Positions 43,990-54,928 of a DNA stretch of 55,345 nt are shown here, in pieces. The DNA comes from Microbacterium sp. SMR1. Its GTDB lineage: Bacteria; Actinomycetota; Actinomycetes; Actinomycetales; Microbacteriaceae. Both the position numbers and the translations under genes were made by a program. Within the stretch, counting starts at the first letter, position 1. Each line of letters begins with the position of its first letter. The notes below the pieces were generated by a model. That model was not told where the DNA came from and did not search any database. It worked only from the letters and a program-made list of their open reading frames with translations. The DNA is taken from contig NZ_QMBN01000005.1 of the NCBI RefSeq assembly GCF_003289625.1, positions 86,998 to 142,342 on the forward strand, given 5' to 3'.

Positions 43990-45382
43990 AACCAGGGTGC
44001 GTCATCGAGAGCAGGTCGAGCTTCTCGTCGAGCTGCGCCTCGGTCAGCTCGCCCCGCTCGACGTATCCGAGGTCGATCACGGCCTCGCGGACCGTGATGC
44101 CCTTGGCGACGGAGTGCTTGGCGATCTTCGCCGCGGCCTCGTACCCGATGAGCTTGTTCAGCGGGGTGACGATCGACGGCGACATGCCTGCGAACGCGGC
44201 GGCGCGTTCGACGTTGGCCTGCAGACCGGCCACCGTCTTGTCGGCGAGCACGCGCACGGCGTTCGAGAGCAGGCGGATCGACTCGAGCAGCGCCGTGCCC
44301 ATCACCGGGATGGCGACGTTCAGCTCGAACGAGCCGGATGCCCCGGCCCACGCGACCGTCGCGTCGTTGCCGATGACCCGGGCCGACACCATCAGCACGG
44401 CTTCGGGAACGACCGGGTTGACCTTGCCGGGCATGATGGACGAGCCGGGCTGGAGGTCGGGGATGTGGAGCTCACCGAGACCGGTGTTCGGGCCCGAACC
44501 CATCCAGCGGATGTCGTTGTTGATCTTCGTCAGCGATACCGCGATCGTGCGCAGGGCGCCGGACGCCTCGACGAGGCCGTCTCGGTTGGCCTGCGCCTCG
44601 AAGTGGTCCTTCGCCTCGGTGATCGGAAGCTCGGTCTCGGCCGCGAGCAGCTCGATGACCTTCTGCGGGAAGCCGAGGGGCGTGTTGATGCCCGTCCCGA
44701 CGGCGGTGCCGCCGAGGGGGACCTCGCCGACGCGGGGCAGCACGGCCTGGACGCGCTCGATGCCGAGGCGCATCTGGCGTGCGTAGCCGCCGAACTCCTG
44801 ACCGAGGGTTACGGGCGTGGCATCCATGAGGTGCGTACGACCGGACTTCACGACGTCCTTCCACTCGTCGGCCTTCGTCTCGAAGGCGACCGCCAGGTGG
44901 TCGAGGGAGGGGATGAGGTCGTCGATGAGCGCCTGGGTCACGGCGATGTGCACCGACGTCGGGAAGACGTCGTTCGACGACTGCGACGCGTTGACGTGGT
45001 CGTTCGGGTGCACCGTGCTGCCGAGCGCGCGGGTCGCGAGGGTGGCCAGCACCTCGTTCATGTTCATGTTCGACGACGTGCCGGAACCGGTCTGGTACGT
45101 GTCGACGGGGAAGTGCGCGTCGTAGCGCCCGGTGACGACCTCATCGGCTGCTCCGGCGATCGCATCGGCGACGGCGGGGTCGAGCGTGCCGAGCTCCTTG
45201 TTGGCGAGCGCGGCGGCCTTCTTGATCCGCGCGAGTGCGGCGATCTGGCTCGACTCGAGCCCCGAGCCCGAGATCGGGAAGTTCTCGACCGCGCGCTGGG
45301 TCTGCGCGGCGTAGAGGGCGTCCTTCGGGACGCGGACCTCTCCCATGGTGTCGTGCTCGATGCGGTACTCGATGTCGGTCAC
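43988..45382 (-). CDS. fumC: Class II fumarate hydratase
   Basis: 464 aa homotetrameric, iron-independent fumarase of the TCA cycle. Motifs: [80 protein letters not shown] and the signature [11 protein letters not shown]. It follows the carbonic anhydrase gene on the same strand with a 29-base gap and GAGAGG upstream of the ATG. Confidence 0.96.
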   Translation of the reverse strand: MTDIEYRIEHDTMGEVRVPKDALYAAQTQRAVENFPISGSGLESSQIAALARIKKAAALANKELGTLDPAVADAIAGAADEVVTGRYDAHFPVDTYQTGSGTSSNMNMNEVLATLATRALGSTVHPNDHVNASQSSNDVFPTSVHIAVTQALIDDLIPSLDHLAVAFETKADEWKDVVKSGRTHLMDATPVTLGQEFGGYARQMRLGIERVQAVLPRVGEVPLGGTAVGTGINTPLGFPQKVIELLAAETELPITEAKDHFEAQANRDGLVEASGALRTIAVSLTKINNDIRWMGSGPNTGLGELHIPDLQPGSSIMPGKVNPVVPEAVLMVSARVIGNDATVAWAGASGSFELNVAIPVMGTALLESIRLLSNAVRVLADKTVAGLQANVERAAAFAGMSPSIVTPLNKLIGYEAAAKIAKHSVAKGITVREAVIDLGYVERGELTEAQLDEKLDLLSMTHPG

Positions 45383-45411
45383 GTCGTTGTTCCTCTCTCG
45401 GTGGGATGTCG

Positions 45412-46089
45412 TCAGGATGCGGCGTCGTCGTGGACGTCGCCGAGGATGATGGAAGCCTCAGCGGCGCCTTCGCCGAGGCGGTAGTTCGCTCCGATGATGG
45501 CCAGTCGGCCCTCGGCGACGGCGGTGCTGATGAGCTCGGACGCGTGGAGCAGCTGACCGACCGTGTCGCGCAGGTGCTCCCGGCCTACGACCTCGGCGTC
45601 CACGTTCTCGGCGGTGACGCCGTGGTCGGCTCCTGCCCGCAGGACGCGGCGCACGGCGGGCACGATGGGGGAGATCTGACGCCAGATGAGCGGCGGCAGC
45701 GGGGGAGCGTCGATGCCCGTGCTGTCGATCGCGGCACGCACCGCGCCGCAGGCGTCGTGCGCGAGGACGACGATCAGCGGCACGTTCAACACGGCGACGG
45801 CGTACTCGAGGCTGCCGACGACCGAGTCGGAGATGACCTGACCGGCGTTGCGGATCACGAAGAGGTCGCCGAGGCCCTCGTCGAAGATGATCTCGGCCGC
45901 GAGGCGCGAGTCGGAGCAGCCGAAGAGCGCGGCGCGCGGAGTCTGCGAGCCGGCGATCTCGTGGCGGCGCTCGACGTCCTGCCGGGGGTGGCGCGGAGTG
46001 CCTTCGACGAATCGGATGTTTCCCGCGCGCATCTCGTCCCAGGCTTCCTGGGGCGTGGGGGATGCCGGAGCGGCCGCGGTCGACGTCAT
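45412..46089 (-). CDS. Beta-class carbonic anhydrase
   Basis: 225 aa. It interconverts CO2 and bicarbonate, cytosolic. Zinc ligands in [12 protein letters not shown] (Cys, Asp-Arg dyad) and [13 protein letters not shown] (His, Cys). N-terminus [20 protein letters not shown] is typical of the family. The ATG overlaps the DUF4245 stop (ATGA) and AGGAGA lies inside that gene's end. It sits inserted between DUF4245 and fumC; bicarbonate supply to the PEP carboxylase in this window is a possible link. Confidence 0.94.
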   Translation of the reverse strand: MTSTAAAPASPTPQEAWDEMRAGNIRFVEGTPRHPRQDVERRHEIAGSQTPRAALFGCSDSRLAAEIIFDEGLGDLFVIRNAGQVISDSVVGSLEYAVAVLNVPLIVVLAHDACGAVRAAIDSTGIDAPPLPPLIWRQISPIVPAVRRVLRAGADHGVTAENVDAEVVGREHLRDTVGQLLHASELISTAVAEGRLAIIGANYRLGEGAAEASIILGDVHDDAAS

Positions 46090-46727
46090 GGTGTCTCCTC
46101 CTGCAGTTCGACGATCTGGGTCGCGAGGCCGCGCGCAGCGGTGCGCACGGTCTCGGCGTCGATGGCCCCGCCGCCGTAGACGAGGATGGTGTCGGCTCCC
46201 GCCTGGGTCGTCAGGGCATACGAGATGTTCCCGGCGCGCGCGGGATCGGGGATCTCGAAGACCTCCCACGACACGCCGTCGATGGTCTCGGTCGACGTCG
46301 TGCGCGAGCCGCTGACCTGCCGCGACGCCCAGCCGGCATCGGCGTCGAACGCCTGCTGCACGTTGACGTATCCGCTGGCGGGCGCGTAGACGATCTCCCA
46401 GGTCTGGACGTCGTCGCCGGCGAGCTCCGCCTTGTTCACGCGCCACGCTTCCGGCACCTCGGGAGCCACGAGCTGGCGACCGATGCCGGAGCCGACATCC
46501 GTCGCGACCGCGGCGACGTCGATGCCGGGCTGTTCGGGGACCGAGCCGCGCGGCACGGCGAACACGATGACCGCGACGACGGCCACCGTGACGATGAGGG
46601 CGGCGAGCAGGTTCCGCACGTTCTGGCTCGAGCGGTAGACCTGCGACGACGCCGCCTTGCGGGCGGCGGTCTCGTCGGGCGTCTCGGGGCGGCCGAGCTC
46701 CGCGACGACGCGGGGCCCCTTGGACAT
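46086..46727 (-). CDS. DUF4245 membrane protein
   Basis: 213 aa. A cytosolic N-terminus of about 45 residues precedes one transmembrane helix (LLAALIVTVAVVAVIVFAV) and an extracytoplasmic domain with the family features (AWRVNKAELAGDDVQTWEIVYAP; GYVNVQQAFDADAGWASRQV). Unknown function, conserved beside xseB in Actinobacteria. The ATG overlaps the xseB stop by one base. Confidence 0.88.
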   Translation of the reverse strand: MSKGPRVVAELGRPETPDETAARKAASSQVYRSSQNVRNLLAALIVTVAVVAVIVFAVPRGSVPEQPGIDVAAVATDVGSGIGRQLVAPEVPEAWRVNKAELAGDDVQTWEIVYAPASGYVNVQQAFDADAGWASRQVSGSRTTSTETIDGVSWEVFEIPDPARAGNISYALTTQAGADTILVYGGGAIDAETVRTAARGLATQIVELQEETP

Positions 46728-46969
46728 CACGCGTCGGCCGCGCGCGTGGCGCGCGCTTCGTCGAGCCGGCGCTTGGCGCCGAGCAGCCATTCCTCGCATC
46801 GTGCGGCGAGCTGCTCGCCGCGCGTCCACAGGGCGAGCGACTGCTCGAGAGTCGGCGCACCTTGTTCGAGCTCGGCCACGACGCGCACGAGCTCGTCGCG
46901 CGCCTGTTCGAAGCTGAGGGTCTCGACGTCGGCGGAGAGCCCTTCGGCCGGCGGAGTCATGTCAGCCAT
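46727..46969 (-). CDS. xseB: Exodeoxyribonuclease VII small subunit
   Basis: 80 aa, helical hairpin that binds the large subunit: [45 protein letters not shown]. The ATG lies one base after the xseA stop (TAGAATG), so it is coupled; an internal ATG three codons later is a second possible start. Together the subunits degrade single-stranded DNA in both directions. Confidence 0.93.
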   Translation of the reverse strand: MADMTPPAEGLSADVETLSFEQARDELVRVVAELEQGAPTLEQSLALWTRGEQLAARCEEWLLGAKRRLDEARATRAADA

Positions 46970-46970
46970 T

Positions 46971-48281
46971 CTAGGACGGGTCCGCCGGTGCGCCCGCCGC
47001 CTCAGCGGGCGCGGCCTCGTCGTCGACGACGCCTTCGGAGCGCGCCGCGAACGCGCCGCGGCCGACGGTGACGGTGACGCGCGAGCCCGCCGGGGCCTGC
47101 GCGGCGTCTCGAATGATGACTCCCGCATCGAGATGAGCGATGGCGTAGCCACGGTCGAGTGTGGCGCCCGGCGAGAGCGCCCGGAGTGTGGCGCGGAGCC
47201 GGGCGATGTCGTGGCCCGCGGCATCCATGCGGCGCGTCACGACGTCTCGACCGCGCGCCGTGAGGACGTGCAGTTCGTGCGCGCGGGTTGTCATGAGCGA
47301 CTCCGGATTGCGCAGCACCGGCCGCGATCGCAGTTGCTCGAGCTGCGCGAGATCGTGCGAGACGCGCTGCGTGAGGCGCGTACGGGCGCGGCTGCGCAGC
47401 TGCTCGACAAGCGCGCGCTGCTCCACGACGTCGGGCACGACCCGCTTGGCGGCATCCGTCGGTGTCGACGCGCGGAGGTCGGCGACGTCGTCGAGGAGCG
47501 GATGGTCGTTCTCGTGGCCGATCGCCGACACCACCGGCGTCGTCGCCGCGGCCACGGCCCGCAGCAGCCTCTCGTCGCTGAAACCGAGGAGCGTCTGCGG
47601 GTCGCCGCCGCCGCGCGCGATGACGATCACATCGACCTCCGGGTCGGCGTCGAGGGTGCGCAGAGCCGCGATCGTCTCGGGAACGCACCGATCGCCCTGC
47701 ACCGCCGCGTGCACCGTGCGGAAGGCGACGTGCGGCCAGCGCAGCTCGGCGTTGCGGTGCACGTCGCGTTCCGCGTCGCTGCGCTCACCCGTGATCAGGC
47801 CGATCATGTGGGGGAGGAACGGCAGGCTCCGCTTGCGGGACGGATCGAACAGACCTTCCGCCCGCAGCTTCGCGCGTAGACGCTCGAGCTGGACGAGCTG
47901 ATCGCCGAGACCTGTCGGTCGCATGGCCGACACCGTGAACGAGAAGTCGCCGGACTTCACGAAGTAGTCGCTCTTGACGCACGCGACGACGCGGTCGCCG
48001 ACCTGCGGGCTCGAGCCGAGGCGCTGCAGGGTGCTCGACCAGAGGCGGAACGAGAGCGCGGCATCCGCTTCGGCGTCCTTCAGGCGGCCGAAGACATGAC
48101 CGCCGCGGAGGTTCCAGGAGGTGATCTCGCCCTCGACCCACACGGCGTTCCACCGCTGCACGAAGTCGCGGATGGTCTCGTTGAGCCGCGAGATCGAGGT
48201 CGGCGTCTGCGGCGACGAATCGCGAGGATGAACGGCATCCGGCGGCGGCGTCTGATCGGGCGCGGTCTCGAACGACGGCAT
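46971..48281 (-). CDS. xseA: Exodeoxyribonuclease VII large subunit
   Basis: 436 aa. N-terminal OB fold ([30 protein letters not shown]), then the catalytic domain ([81 protein letters not shown]), and coiled-coil and the C-terminal [12 protein letters not shown] segment. GAGGAGCC precedes the ATG. It is divergent from ispH, the standard actinobacterial arrangement. Confidence 0.95.
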   Translation of the reverse strand: MPSFETAPDQTPPPDAVHPRDSSPQTPTSISRLNETIRDFVQRWNAVWVEGEITSWNLRGGHVFGRLKDAEADAALSFRLWSSTLQRLGSSPQVGDRVVACVKSDYFVKSGDFSFTVSAMRPTGLGDQLVQLERLRAKLRAEGLFDPSRKRSLPFLPHMIGLITGERSDAERDVHRNAELRWPHVAFRTVHAAVQGDRCVPETIAALRTLDADPEVDVIVIARGGGDPQTLLGFSDERLLRAVAAATTPVVSAIGHENDHPLLDDVADLRASTPTDAAKRVVPDVVEQRALVEQLRSRARTRLTQRVSHDLAQLEQLRSRPVLRNPESLMTTRAHELHVLTARGRDVVTRRMDAAGHDIARLRATLRALSPGATLDRGYAIAHLDAGVIIRDAAQAPAGSRVTVTVGRGAFAARSEGVVDDEAAPAEAAGAPADPS

Positions 48282-48327
48282 GGGGCTCCTCACGGCCGGT
48301 TCCGAGCGGCTGGCAGGATGCGCCTCG

Positions 48328-48333
48328 TAGAAT
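48328..48333 (+). promoter_or_regulatory. -10 element for leaderless ispH
   Basis: TAGAAT, then CGAGGA, then GTG. The clearest example of the pattern in this window. Confidence 0.55.
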
Positions 48334-48339
48334 CGAGGA

Positions 48340-49401
48340 GTGAGCACTCCCGCCGTCCGGCTGCCCGTTCCCCGCGTGCCGGGGCGTCACGGCCGTCTCC
48401 AGGATATCCCTGTGGGCGCCGCCAAGCGGGTGCTCCTGGCAGCTCCGCGAGGATACTGCGCCGGAGTAGACCGCGCCGTCGTCGCGGTCGAGAAGGCGCT
48501 GGAACGCTTCGGTGCGCCCGTCTACGTGCGCAAGCAGATCGTGCACAACATCCACGTCGTGCGCGAGCTCGAGGAGCGCGGCGCCGTCTTCGTCGACGAG
48601 GTCGACGCGGTGCCCGAGGGCGCGCATGTCGTCTTCAGCGCGCACGGGGTGTCTCCCGCGGTGCTCTCGGCGGCGTCCGATCGGGGGCTGCAGGCGATCG
48701 ACGCGACCTGCCCGCTCGTGACCAAGGTGCACCGTGAGGCCGTGCGGTTCGCGCGCGACGACCGCGAGATCCTGCTGATCGGCCACGAGGGGCACGAGGA
48801 GGTCGAGGGGACCGCCGGCGAGGCGCCCGAGCACATCACGATCGTGACGTCGCCCGAACACGCAGACACCGTCGAGGTGCGCGACCCGTCGCGGGTCGTC
48901 TGGCTCTCGCAGACCACGCTCTCCGTCGACGAGACGATGGAGACCGTTCGGCGGCTGCGCGTGCGGTTCCCCGAACTGCAGGACCCGCCGTCGGACGACA
49001 TCTGCTACGCGACCCAGAACCGCCAGGTCGCCATCAAGAAGATCGCCGCCGAAACGGACCTGGTGATCGTCGTGGGGTCGGCGAACTCCTCGAACAGCGT
49101 GAGGCTCGTCGAGGTCGCGCTCGAGTACGGCGCTCGCGCCGCGTACCGCGTCGACTATGCCGATGAGATCCGCCAGGAGTGGCTCGACGGCGTCCGGACG
49201 GTCGGGGTCACGAGCGGCGCTTCGGTGCCCGAGGTGCTCGTGCAGCAGGTGCTCTCCAGTCTCGCGGATGCCGGTTACGCCGACGTCGACGAGATCCGAA
49301 CGGCCGAGGAAGACCTCATGTTCTCCCTGCCGAAGGAGCTGCGGACGGATGCCGCCGGCAAGCAGGACGCCCGCGCACGCGGCGGACGGGGGCGGTCATG
49401 A
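48340..49401 (+). CDS. ispH: 4-hydroxy-3-methylbut-2-enyl diphosphate reductase
   Basis: 353 aa iron-sulphur enzyme that makes IPP and DMAPP, the last MEP-pathway step. The three cluster cysteines are in [22 protein letters not shown] and [19 protein letters not shown] and FSAHGVSP carry the conserved His. About 30 residues precede the conserved core. Its stop overlaps the next start (ATGA). Confidence 0.96.
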   Translation: MSTPAVRLPVPRVPGRHGRLQDIPVGAAKRVLLAAPRGYCAGVDRAVVAVEKALERFGAPVYVRKQIVHNIHVVRELEERGAVFVDEVDAVPEGAHVVFSAHGVSPAVLSAASDRGLQAIDATCPLVTKVHREAVRFARDDREILLIGHEGHEEVEGTAGEAPEHITIVTSPEHADTVEVRDPSRVVWLSQTTLSVDETMETVRRLRVRFPELQDPPSDDICYATQNRQVAIKKIAAETDLVIVVGSANSSNSVRLVEVALEYGARAAYRVDYADEIRQEWLDGVRTVGVTSGASVPEVLVQQVLSSLADAGYADVDEIRTAEEDLMFSLPKELRTDAAGKQDARARGGRGRS

Positions 49402-49979
49402 GCGAGCAGGAACGTCCGCGCCCGCAGTACGGCGAGTACGCCACCCCCGAGGAGCAACGCGCCCGCATCGCGGCCCTCGGCGGGGAAGCACCGCACCCCG
49501 ATGTGGTCGAGACGGCTCAGGTGCCGGCCGGCTCAGCGGCACCCCGTCCCCATGAGTCCGCACGACAGCAGCTTCCCTCGCCGCGCCCGACCACGTCGGC
49601 TGCGCGCCCCACTCGGCTCGCCGACCGGATCATCACGGTCGCGCTGCTCGCGTACGGCCTGGTGACGGTGCTCGGAGCCATCCCGCAGCTGGTCGACTTC
49701 ACGGGCTTCGCGCAGACGTGGATGGACATGGCTGGTATCGACGGAACGCTCGCGGACCCGGCGGGCGGACGGGCGTGGGGCATCGCCGCCGCCGTCGTCT
49801 ACGGCGCGGGGTGGCTGCTGACCGCGGTGCTGTCGTGGTGGTCGCTGTCGCTGCGGCGGCTGTCGTGGTGGATCCCGCTCGTCGGCGCGATCGTGACATT
49901 CATCATCGTGAGCCTGCTGCTGGCGGTGCCGCTGCTGTCCGACCCGGCTGTGCTCGACGGGTTCTCGACCAGCCGCTGA
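49398..49979 (+). CDS. Membrane protein, DUF6264-like
   Basis: 193 aa. Disordered N-terminus to about residue 70 (Pro/Ala-rich; [16 protein letters not shown] resembles a conserved start box), then three or four transmembrane helices ([69 protein letters not shown]). It is a Microbacteriaceae-specific family by my recollection; the DUF number is tentative. It is translationally coupled to ispH. Confidence 0.8.
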   Translation: MSEQERPRPQYGEYATPEEQRARIAALGGEAPHPDVVETAQVPAGSAAPRPHESARQQLPSPRPTTSAARPTRLADRIITVALLAYGLVTVLGAIPQLVDFTGFAQTWMDMAGIDGTLADPAGGRAWGIAAAVVYGAGWLLTAVLSWWSLSLRRLSWWIPLVGAIVTFIIVSLLLAVPLLSDPAVLDGFSTSR

Positions 49980-49999
49980 CGCGCACCCGAGAACGACAG

Positions 50000-50035
50000 A
50001 ACGGCGCCCCGCGAACGAATCCGCGGGGCGCCGTT
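50000..50035. terminator. Convergent terminator before fba
   Basis: AACGGCGCCCCGCG and CGCGGGGCGCCGTT, 14-bp perfect arms, 8-base loop, between convergent genes. Confidence 0.82.
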
Positions 50036-50050
50036 CCGTGTGGCCGGCGG

Positions 50051-51079
<1,029 letters not shown>

Positions 51080-51276
51080 GAGAGCTCCTCAAATCGGCGG
51101 TGTTACCGAGCCCACTTTATCGAAGGCCGCCCTCGCCGTCCGCGGGGCGGCCGGAGAAACGACGCTGCTTGTTGTCACGTGTTCGCGACGCGGCTGGATC
51201 TACGGATTCGTTAAGAATCCCGATTCCTTCGTGGGCGCGCGGCCGAAAGCGGCGGATCCTCGCGCCTGCCCGCACC

Positions 51277-51282
51277 TATGCT
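51277..51282 (+). promoter_or_regulatory. -10 element for leaderless glpX
   Basis: TATGCT, then GTGGCGC, then ATG. It fixes the start at 51290. Confidence 0.55.
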
Positions 51283-51289
51283 GTGGCGC

Positions 51290-52279
51290 ATGGTGAGTTT
51301 GACCGCCGACATGAGTCCGCTGCATCCCGATCGAAACCTCGCGCTCGAGCTCGTGCGCGCGACAGAGGCGGCGGCGATCCGTTCGGTGCCGTTCATCGGC
51401 CGCGGGCAGAAGGAGCTCGCCGATGGGGCGGCCGTCGACGCCATGCGCGCGTTCCTCACGACGGTCAACTTCGACGGCGTGATCGTCATCGGCGAGGGTG
51501 AGAAGGATGCCGCACCCATGCTCTTCAACGGCGAGAAGGTCGGCACCGGTCGCGGGCCCCAGGCCGACATCGCCGTGGATCCGATCGACGGCACGACCCT
51601 CACCGCGGAGGGCCGCAACAACGCGCTCTCGGTCATCGCGGTCGCCGACCGGGGCGCGATGCTCGACGCCTCGTCGGTGTTCTACATGGACAAGCTCGTC
51701 ACCGGCCCCGCGGGTGTCGGCGTCGTCGACATTCGACTGCCCATCGCCGAGAACATCCGGCGGCTCGCGAAGGCTCTCGGCAAGCCTGTCGATGAACTGG
51801 TGGTCTCGGTCCTCAACCGTCCGCGTCACGCGCAGCTGATCCAGGAGATCCGGGACGCCGGCGCGGGTACGCGGCTGATGAGCGACGGCGATGTCGCGGG
51901 TGGGATCAACGCGGCGCGGCACAACGCGCGCACCGACATGTGCGTCGGTATCGGCGGCAGCCCGGAGGGCATCGTCACGGCATGCGCGATCAAGGCCCTC
52001 GGTGGCCACATCCAGGGACGGCTCTGGGCGCGCGACGACGACGAGAAGCAGCGCGGCATCGACGCCGGGCTCAGCCTCGACGGTCACGTCTACGAGGCCG
52101 ACGATCTCGTCCGCGGCAAGAACACGATCTTCGTCGCGACCGGTGTGACCAACGGCGAGCTCGTCGGGGGCGTTCGGCGCGAAGGCGACTACGTGTACAC
52201 GGAGAGCGTGGTGCTGCGCGGGGCGTCGGGGACGCTGCGCCGGATCACCTCGGAGCACCTCACATCCAAGTGGCTCTGA
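51290..52279 (+). CDS. glpX: Class II fructose-1,6-bisphosphatase
   Basis: 329 aa. It dephosphorylates FBP to F6P for gluconeogenesis. Metal/phosphate motifs: VIVIGEGEKDAAPMLFNGEKVG, ADIAVDPIDGTTLTAEG, LMSDGDVAGGI and IGGSPEGIVTACAIKALGG. The frame has an earlier ATG, but it lies inside the -10 TATGCT box; the next ATG, seven bases after it, is taken. The core begins at once (LHPDRNLALELVRATEAAA). Confidence 0.95.
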   Translation: MVSLTADMSPLHPDRNLALELVRATEAAAIRSVPFIGRGQKELADGAAVDAMRAFLTTVNFDGVIVIGEGEKDAAPMLFNGEKVGTGRGPQADIAVDPIDGTTLTAEGRNNALSVIAVADRGAMLDASSVFYMDKLVTGPAGVGVVDIRLPIAENIRRLAKALGKPVDELVVSVLNRPRHAQLIQEIRDAGAGTRLMSDGDVAGGINAARHNARTDMCVGIGGSPEGIVTACAIKALGGHIQGRLWARDDDEKQRGIDAGLSLDGHVYEADDLVRGKNTIFVATGVTNGELVGGVRREGDYVYTESVVLRGASGTLRRITSEHLTSKWL

Positions 52280-52300
52280 ACTCGGGCGGGTAACTATCAC

Positions 52301-52316
52301 GACACGACTGCGTGTC
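52301..52316. repeat. Short inverted repeat downstream of glpX
   Basis: GACACG-ACTG-CGTGTC. It lies between glpX and the small membrane gene; it may be an operator or a weak terminator. Confidence 0.35.
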
Positions 52317-52403
52317 AACCACTGATGCTCCCAGCAAGGCTCTGTCAGAATGGCAGCGGTATCAACGGCGATGACCACCCTTACGTCAGCACCCGGGAGA
52401 ACC

Positions 52404-52592
52404 ATGTCGATGACAGCAAACAACCCGCCGACCGGCCAGGTCGCGGTGACGATCGACCCCGCCCGACGTCCGGACGTGCTGCTGCGCCGGCGCCACCCCG
52501 AGGGACATCAGATGAGCGCGTGGTGGATGATCGGCGCCTTCCTCGCCGTCTCCGTCGCCGTCGTCGGCCTCGTCAACATGTTCCCGGCCTGA
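52404..52592 (+). CDS. Small single-span membrane protein
   Basis: 62 aa, not recognised. A basic N-terminal half (DPARRPDVLLRRRHPEGHQ) precedes one helix (WWMIGAFLAVSVAVVGLVNMF). GGGAGA lies five bases before the ATG; an upstream in-frame start without a ribosome site would add 18 residues. Isolated between glpX and the convergent rmuC. Confidence 0.6.
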   Translation: MSMTANNPPTGQVAVTIDPARRPDVLLRRRHPEGHQMSAWWMIGAFLAVSVAVVGLVNMFPA

Positions 52593-52628
52593 CCGGACAG
52601 CTCGCGCCCCTTCCCCTGCACCGCCGCG

Positions 52629-53876
52629 TCACAGCCGTTCGCGAAGCTCGCCGACGTCCGCGCTGAGCAACTCGGGGGCCGTCGTCATCCGCGTCGGCGT
52701 CTCGATCGGGCTCGGCGCGCTCGTTGCTTCGAGCCGCGTCTCGTCGATGCCCGGGAACTTCCGCGCCGTCACGAGCACCCTGCTCTCGAGCGTGCCCACG
52801 AACTTGTTGTAGGACTCGACCGTCCGCTCGATCGCACGCCGCAGGTCGTTCGCGTGCGACGCGAGGCCACCGAGCCGCTGGTACAGCTCGTTACCGAGGT
52901 CGAACAGGCGCCGGGCCTCGTCGGAGACGTCTTGCTGGGTCCACGTGTATGCCACGGTCTTCAGCACCGCCCACAGGTTGACCGGTGACGCGAGTGCGAC
53001 GCGCCGGCTGAAGGCGTAGTCGAGCAGCGCGGGGTCTTCGTCGAGCGCCGCCGCGAGAAGCGATTCGCTCGGGATGAAGCAGACGACGAACTCGGGACTC
53101 GAGCTCAGGCCCTGCCAGTAGGCCTTCTTCGCGAGGGCGTCCACGTGGGCGCGCACCGCCTTGACGTGCGCCGTCAGCAGCGCTTTGCGGCGGCGAGCGT
53201 CCTCGCCCTGTGCCGTCACGGGAATAGCGCTCGCCTCGAGGTACGAGTCGAGGGGCACCTTCGCGTCGACCGCGAGCGCCTTGTCGCCGGGGAGACGGAC
53301 GATCAGGTCGGGGCGCCCCGCGCCGCTGTCGGACGAGATGCTGGACTGCAGCTCGAAGTCGACGTAGCGGGTGAGGCCGGCGGACTCGACGATGCGTCGC
53401 AGCTGCGTCTCGCCCCAGACGCCACGGGCCGCGCTCGAGCGCAGGGCGCCGGCGAGCGACTCCGTCGTCGAACGCAGCGCCTCGTCGGTCTCGCGTCCGA
53501 GTCGCAGCTGCTCCGCGACCGAACCGAACTGCTCGCTGCGTTCACGCTCGAGGAGCTCGACCTTGGCCTGCATCGCCTGCAGCGACTCCTGCACGGGGGC
53601 GAGCGCCCGTAGCACCGCCTGCTCGCGCCGTTCACGTTCGTCGCGCGCCGCCTGGTCGAGCCGCGCCTGGGTCCCCAGCTCTCGTTGCAGCTCGCGCTGT
53701 CGTTCCAGTTGCTCGGCGTGGGCGTCGCGCTCGGCCTCCGCGACCGCAGCGCGAGCTTCGAGACGGACCCGGTCGGCTGCTCCGTCGCGTGAGGCGCGAG
53801 CAGAGCCCGCGAACCAGCCACCGGCGGCGGCGATCGCGGCGACGACGATGAGGATGAAGACGAGAGCGGCGTCCAT
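52629..53876 (-). CDS. rmuC: RmuC-family DNA recombination protein
   Basis: 415 aa. N-terminal anchor helix (ALVFILIVVAAIAAAGGWFAG), long coiled coil (about 30-125, Glu/Arg/Gln-rich) and the nuclease-like RmuC core: GVWGETQLRRIVESAGLTRYVDFELQ, GRPDLIVRLPGDKALAVDAKVPLDSYLEA and FVVCFIPSESLLAAALDEDP, then SPVNLWAVLKTVAY. The Asp/Lys residues of the PD-(D/E)xK-like core are present. Linked in E. coli to suppression of inversion at short repeats. Confidence 0.93.
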   Translation of the reverse strand: MDAALVFILIVVAAIAAAGGWFAGSARASRDGAADRVRLEARAAVAEAERDAHAEQLERQRELQRELGTQARLDQAARDERERREQAVLRALAPVQESLQAMQAKVELLERERSEQFGSVAEQLRLGRETDEALRSTTESLAGALRSSAARGVWGETQLRRIVESAGLTRYVDFELQSSISSDSGAGRPDLIVRLPGDKALAVDAKVPLDSYLEASAIPVTAQGEDARRRKALLTAHVKAVRAHVDALAKKAYWQGLSSSPEFVVCFIPSESLLAAALDEDPALLDYAFSRRVALASPVNLWAVLKTVAYTWTQQDVSDEARRLFDLGNELYQRLGGLASHANDLRRAIERTVESYNKFVGTLESRVLVTARKFPGIDETRLEATSAPSPIETPTRMTTAPELLSADVGELRERL

Positions 53877-53976
53877 GTGTCCAGGATGCCGGGTGCCTCC
53901 GACATCCCCCCCGGAGGCGGGGCGTCCGGCGCGGCACTCTCCGCGCCGGGACGGCCGGTTGCGCGAGGATGTCGGT

Positions 53977-54639
53977 ATGAACGGCTACGTGCGTCCGGCC
54001 ATCGACACGCCGGTGTTCCGCGATGCCGACGGTGAGGTGATCGAGTACGGCAGGCGCTGGCCGGGCTCGCCGCCCGAAGAGACGTACTCGGTCGACACGC
54101 ATCCGGAGCGCTTCGCGCCGTTGCACGCCGTCGGCGACGCTCTCGTCTCGTACCTGCTCGAGACCTTCGAGGTCGGCGTCGAGGATGGTGTGCACGTCGC
54201 CGAAGATCTGAACAGGCCCAGCTCCTTCGATGTGCTCCGTGCAGTGCGCCTGCGCCCGGCCGATCCGCGGTGTGCGCCCGTCACTTTCGTGTTCGACGCG
54301 TATCCGGGGCTTTCGGTGCACTCGGGGCTGCTGTTCGACGCTCACTACCCGCTCTGCGGTTGCGATGCGTGCGACGAGGAATGGCAGACGGTCGCAAGCG
54401 AACTCGAGCAGCACGTCTTCGCGGTCGTGACCGGCAACTTCCGCGAGGCCGTCGTGCCTGACGTCGAGCTTCCGGTGCAGCACGCGTTGACCTTCCCAGA
54501 GGGAGGCGCATCCGGCCAATCGCGTGCGGAGGGCTTTCCGCCAGAACGGCTCGCCCGAGCCCGTGAGGTGCTCGGCGACGTGCCGAACGGGTGGGTGGCA
54601 TGGCCGCACGCGCGGCCGTCGCCGGGTGACGGCGCGTAG
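53977..54639 (+). CDS. DUF6226-like protein
   Basis: 220 aa, soluble, function unknown. The opening YVRPAIDTPVFRDADGEVIEYGRRWPGSPPEETYSVDTHPERFAPLH and the Cys cluster LCGCDACDEEW (possible metal site, residues about 127-137) recall a family seen mainly in Microbacteriaceae; the DUF number is tentative. GAGGAT lies six bases before the ATG without a ribosome site. It borders the repeat-laden right end. Confidence 0.8.
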   Translation: MNGYVRPAIDTPVFRDADGEVIEYGRRWPGSPPEETYSVDTHPERFAPLHAVGDALVSYLLETFEVGVEDGVHVAEDLNRPSSFDVLRAVRLRPADPRCAPVTFVFDAYPGLSVHSGLLFDAHYPLCGCDACDEEWQTVASELEQHVFAVVTGNFREAVVPDVELPVQHALTFPEGGASGQSRAEGFPPERLARAREVLGDVPNGWVAWPHARPSPGDGA

Positions 54640-54703
54640 TTCCGCCCCCACGCGCGCGGCGCCGACGCGGAGCCACGAACTGACCGAGCCGGCAGTCGAA
54701 CCG

Positions 54704-54760
54704 GCGACCAGCGCCGGCCGGACCGGCGACCCGTCAGAACGGCGGAGCCCCCGGTCGGGT
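54704..54760. repeat. Direct repeat copy A: HNH-gene 3' scar
   Basis: About 57 bases matching copy B at 54871-54928 imperfectly (GCGACCAGCGCC, GTCAGAACGGCGG, GGTCGGGT in the same order). On the minus strand it encodes a PGAPPF-stop remnant, matching the PGPPPF-stop end of the intact gene. No other HNH sequence lies between the copies. Confidence 0.6.
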
Positions 54761-54870
54761 TTGTCTGTGCACGCCGAACCGGCGACCCTCACTGGCGAAG
54801 CGACGACCCGCGCACGCCCGAGACCGCGAGCAAGCGCACACCGAACCTGCGGCCCGTGCAAGCTGATCCC

Positions 54871-54928
54871 GCGACCAGCGCCTACCGAACGGCGGACTCG
54901 TCAGAACGGCGGCGGACCCGGGTCGGGT
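54871..54928. repeat. Direct repeat copy B: intact HNH-gene 3' end
   Basis: Contains the stop codon and last codons of the right-end HNH gene plus about 30 bases of downstream flank, shared with copy A. Confidence 0.6.
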
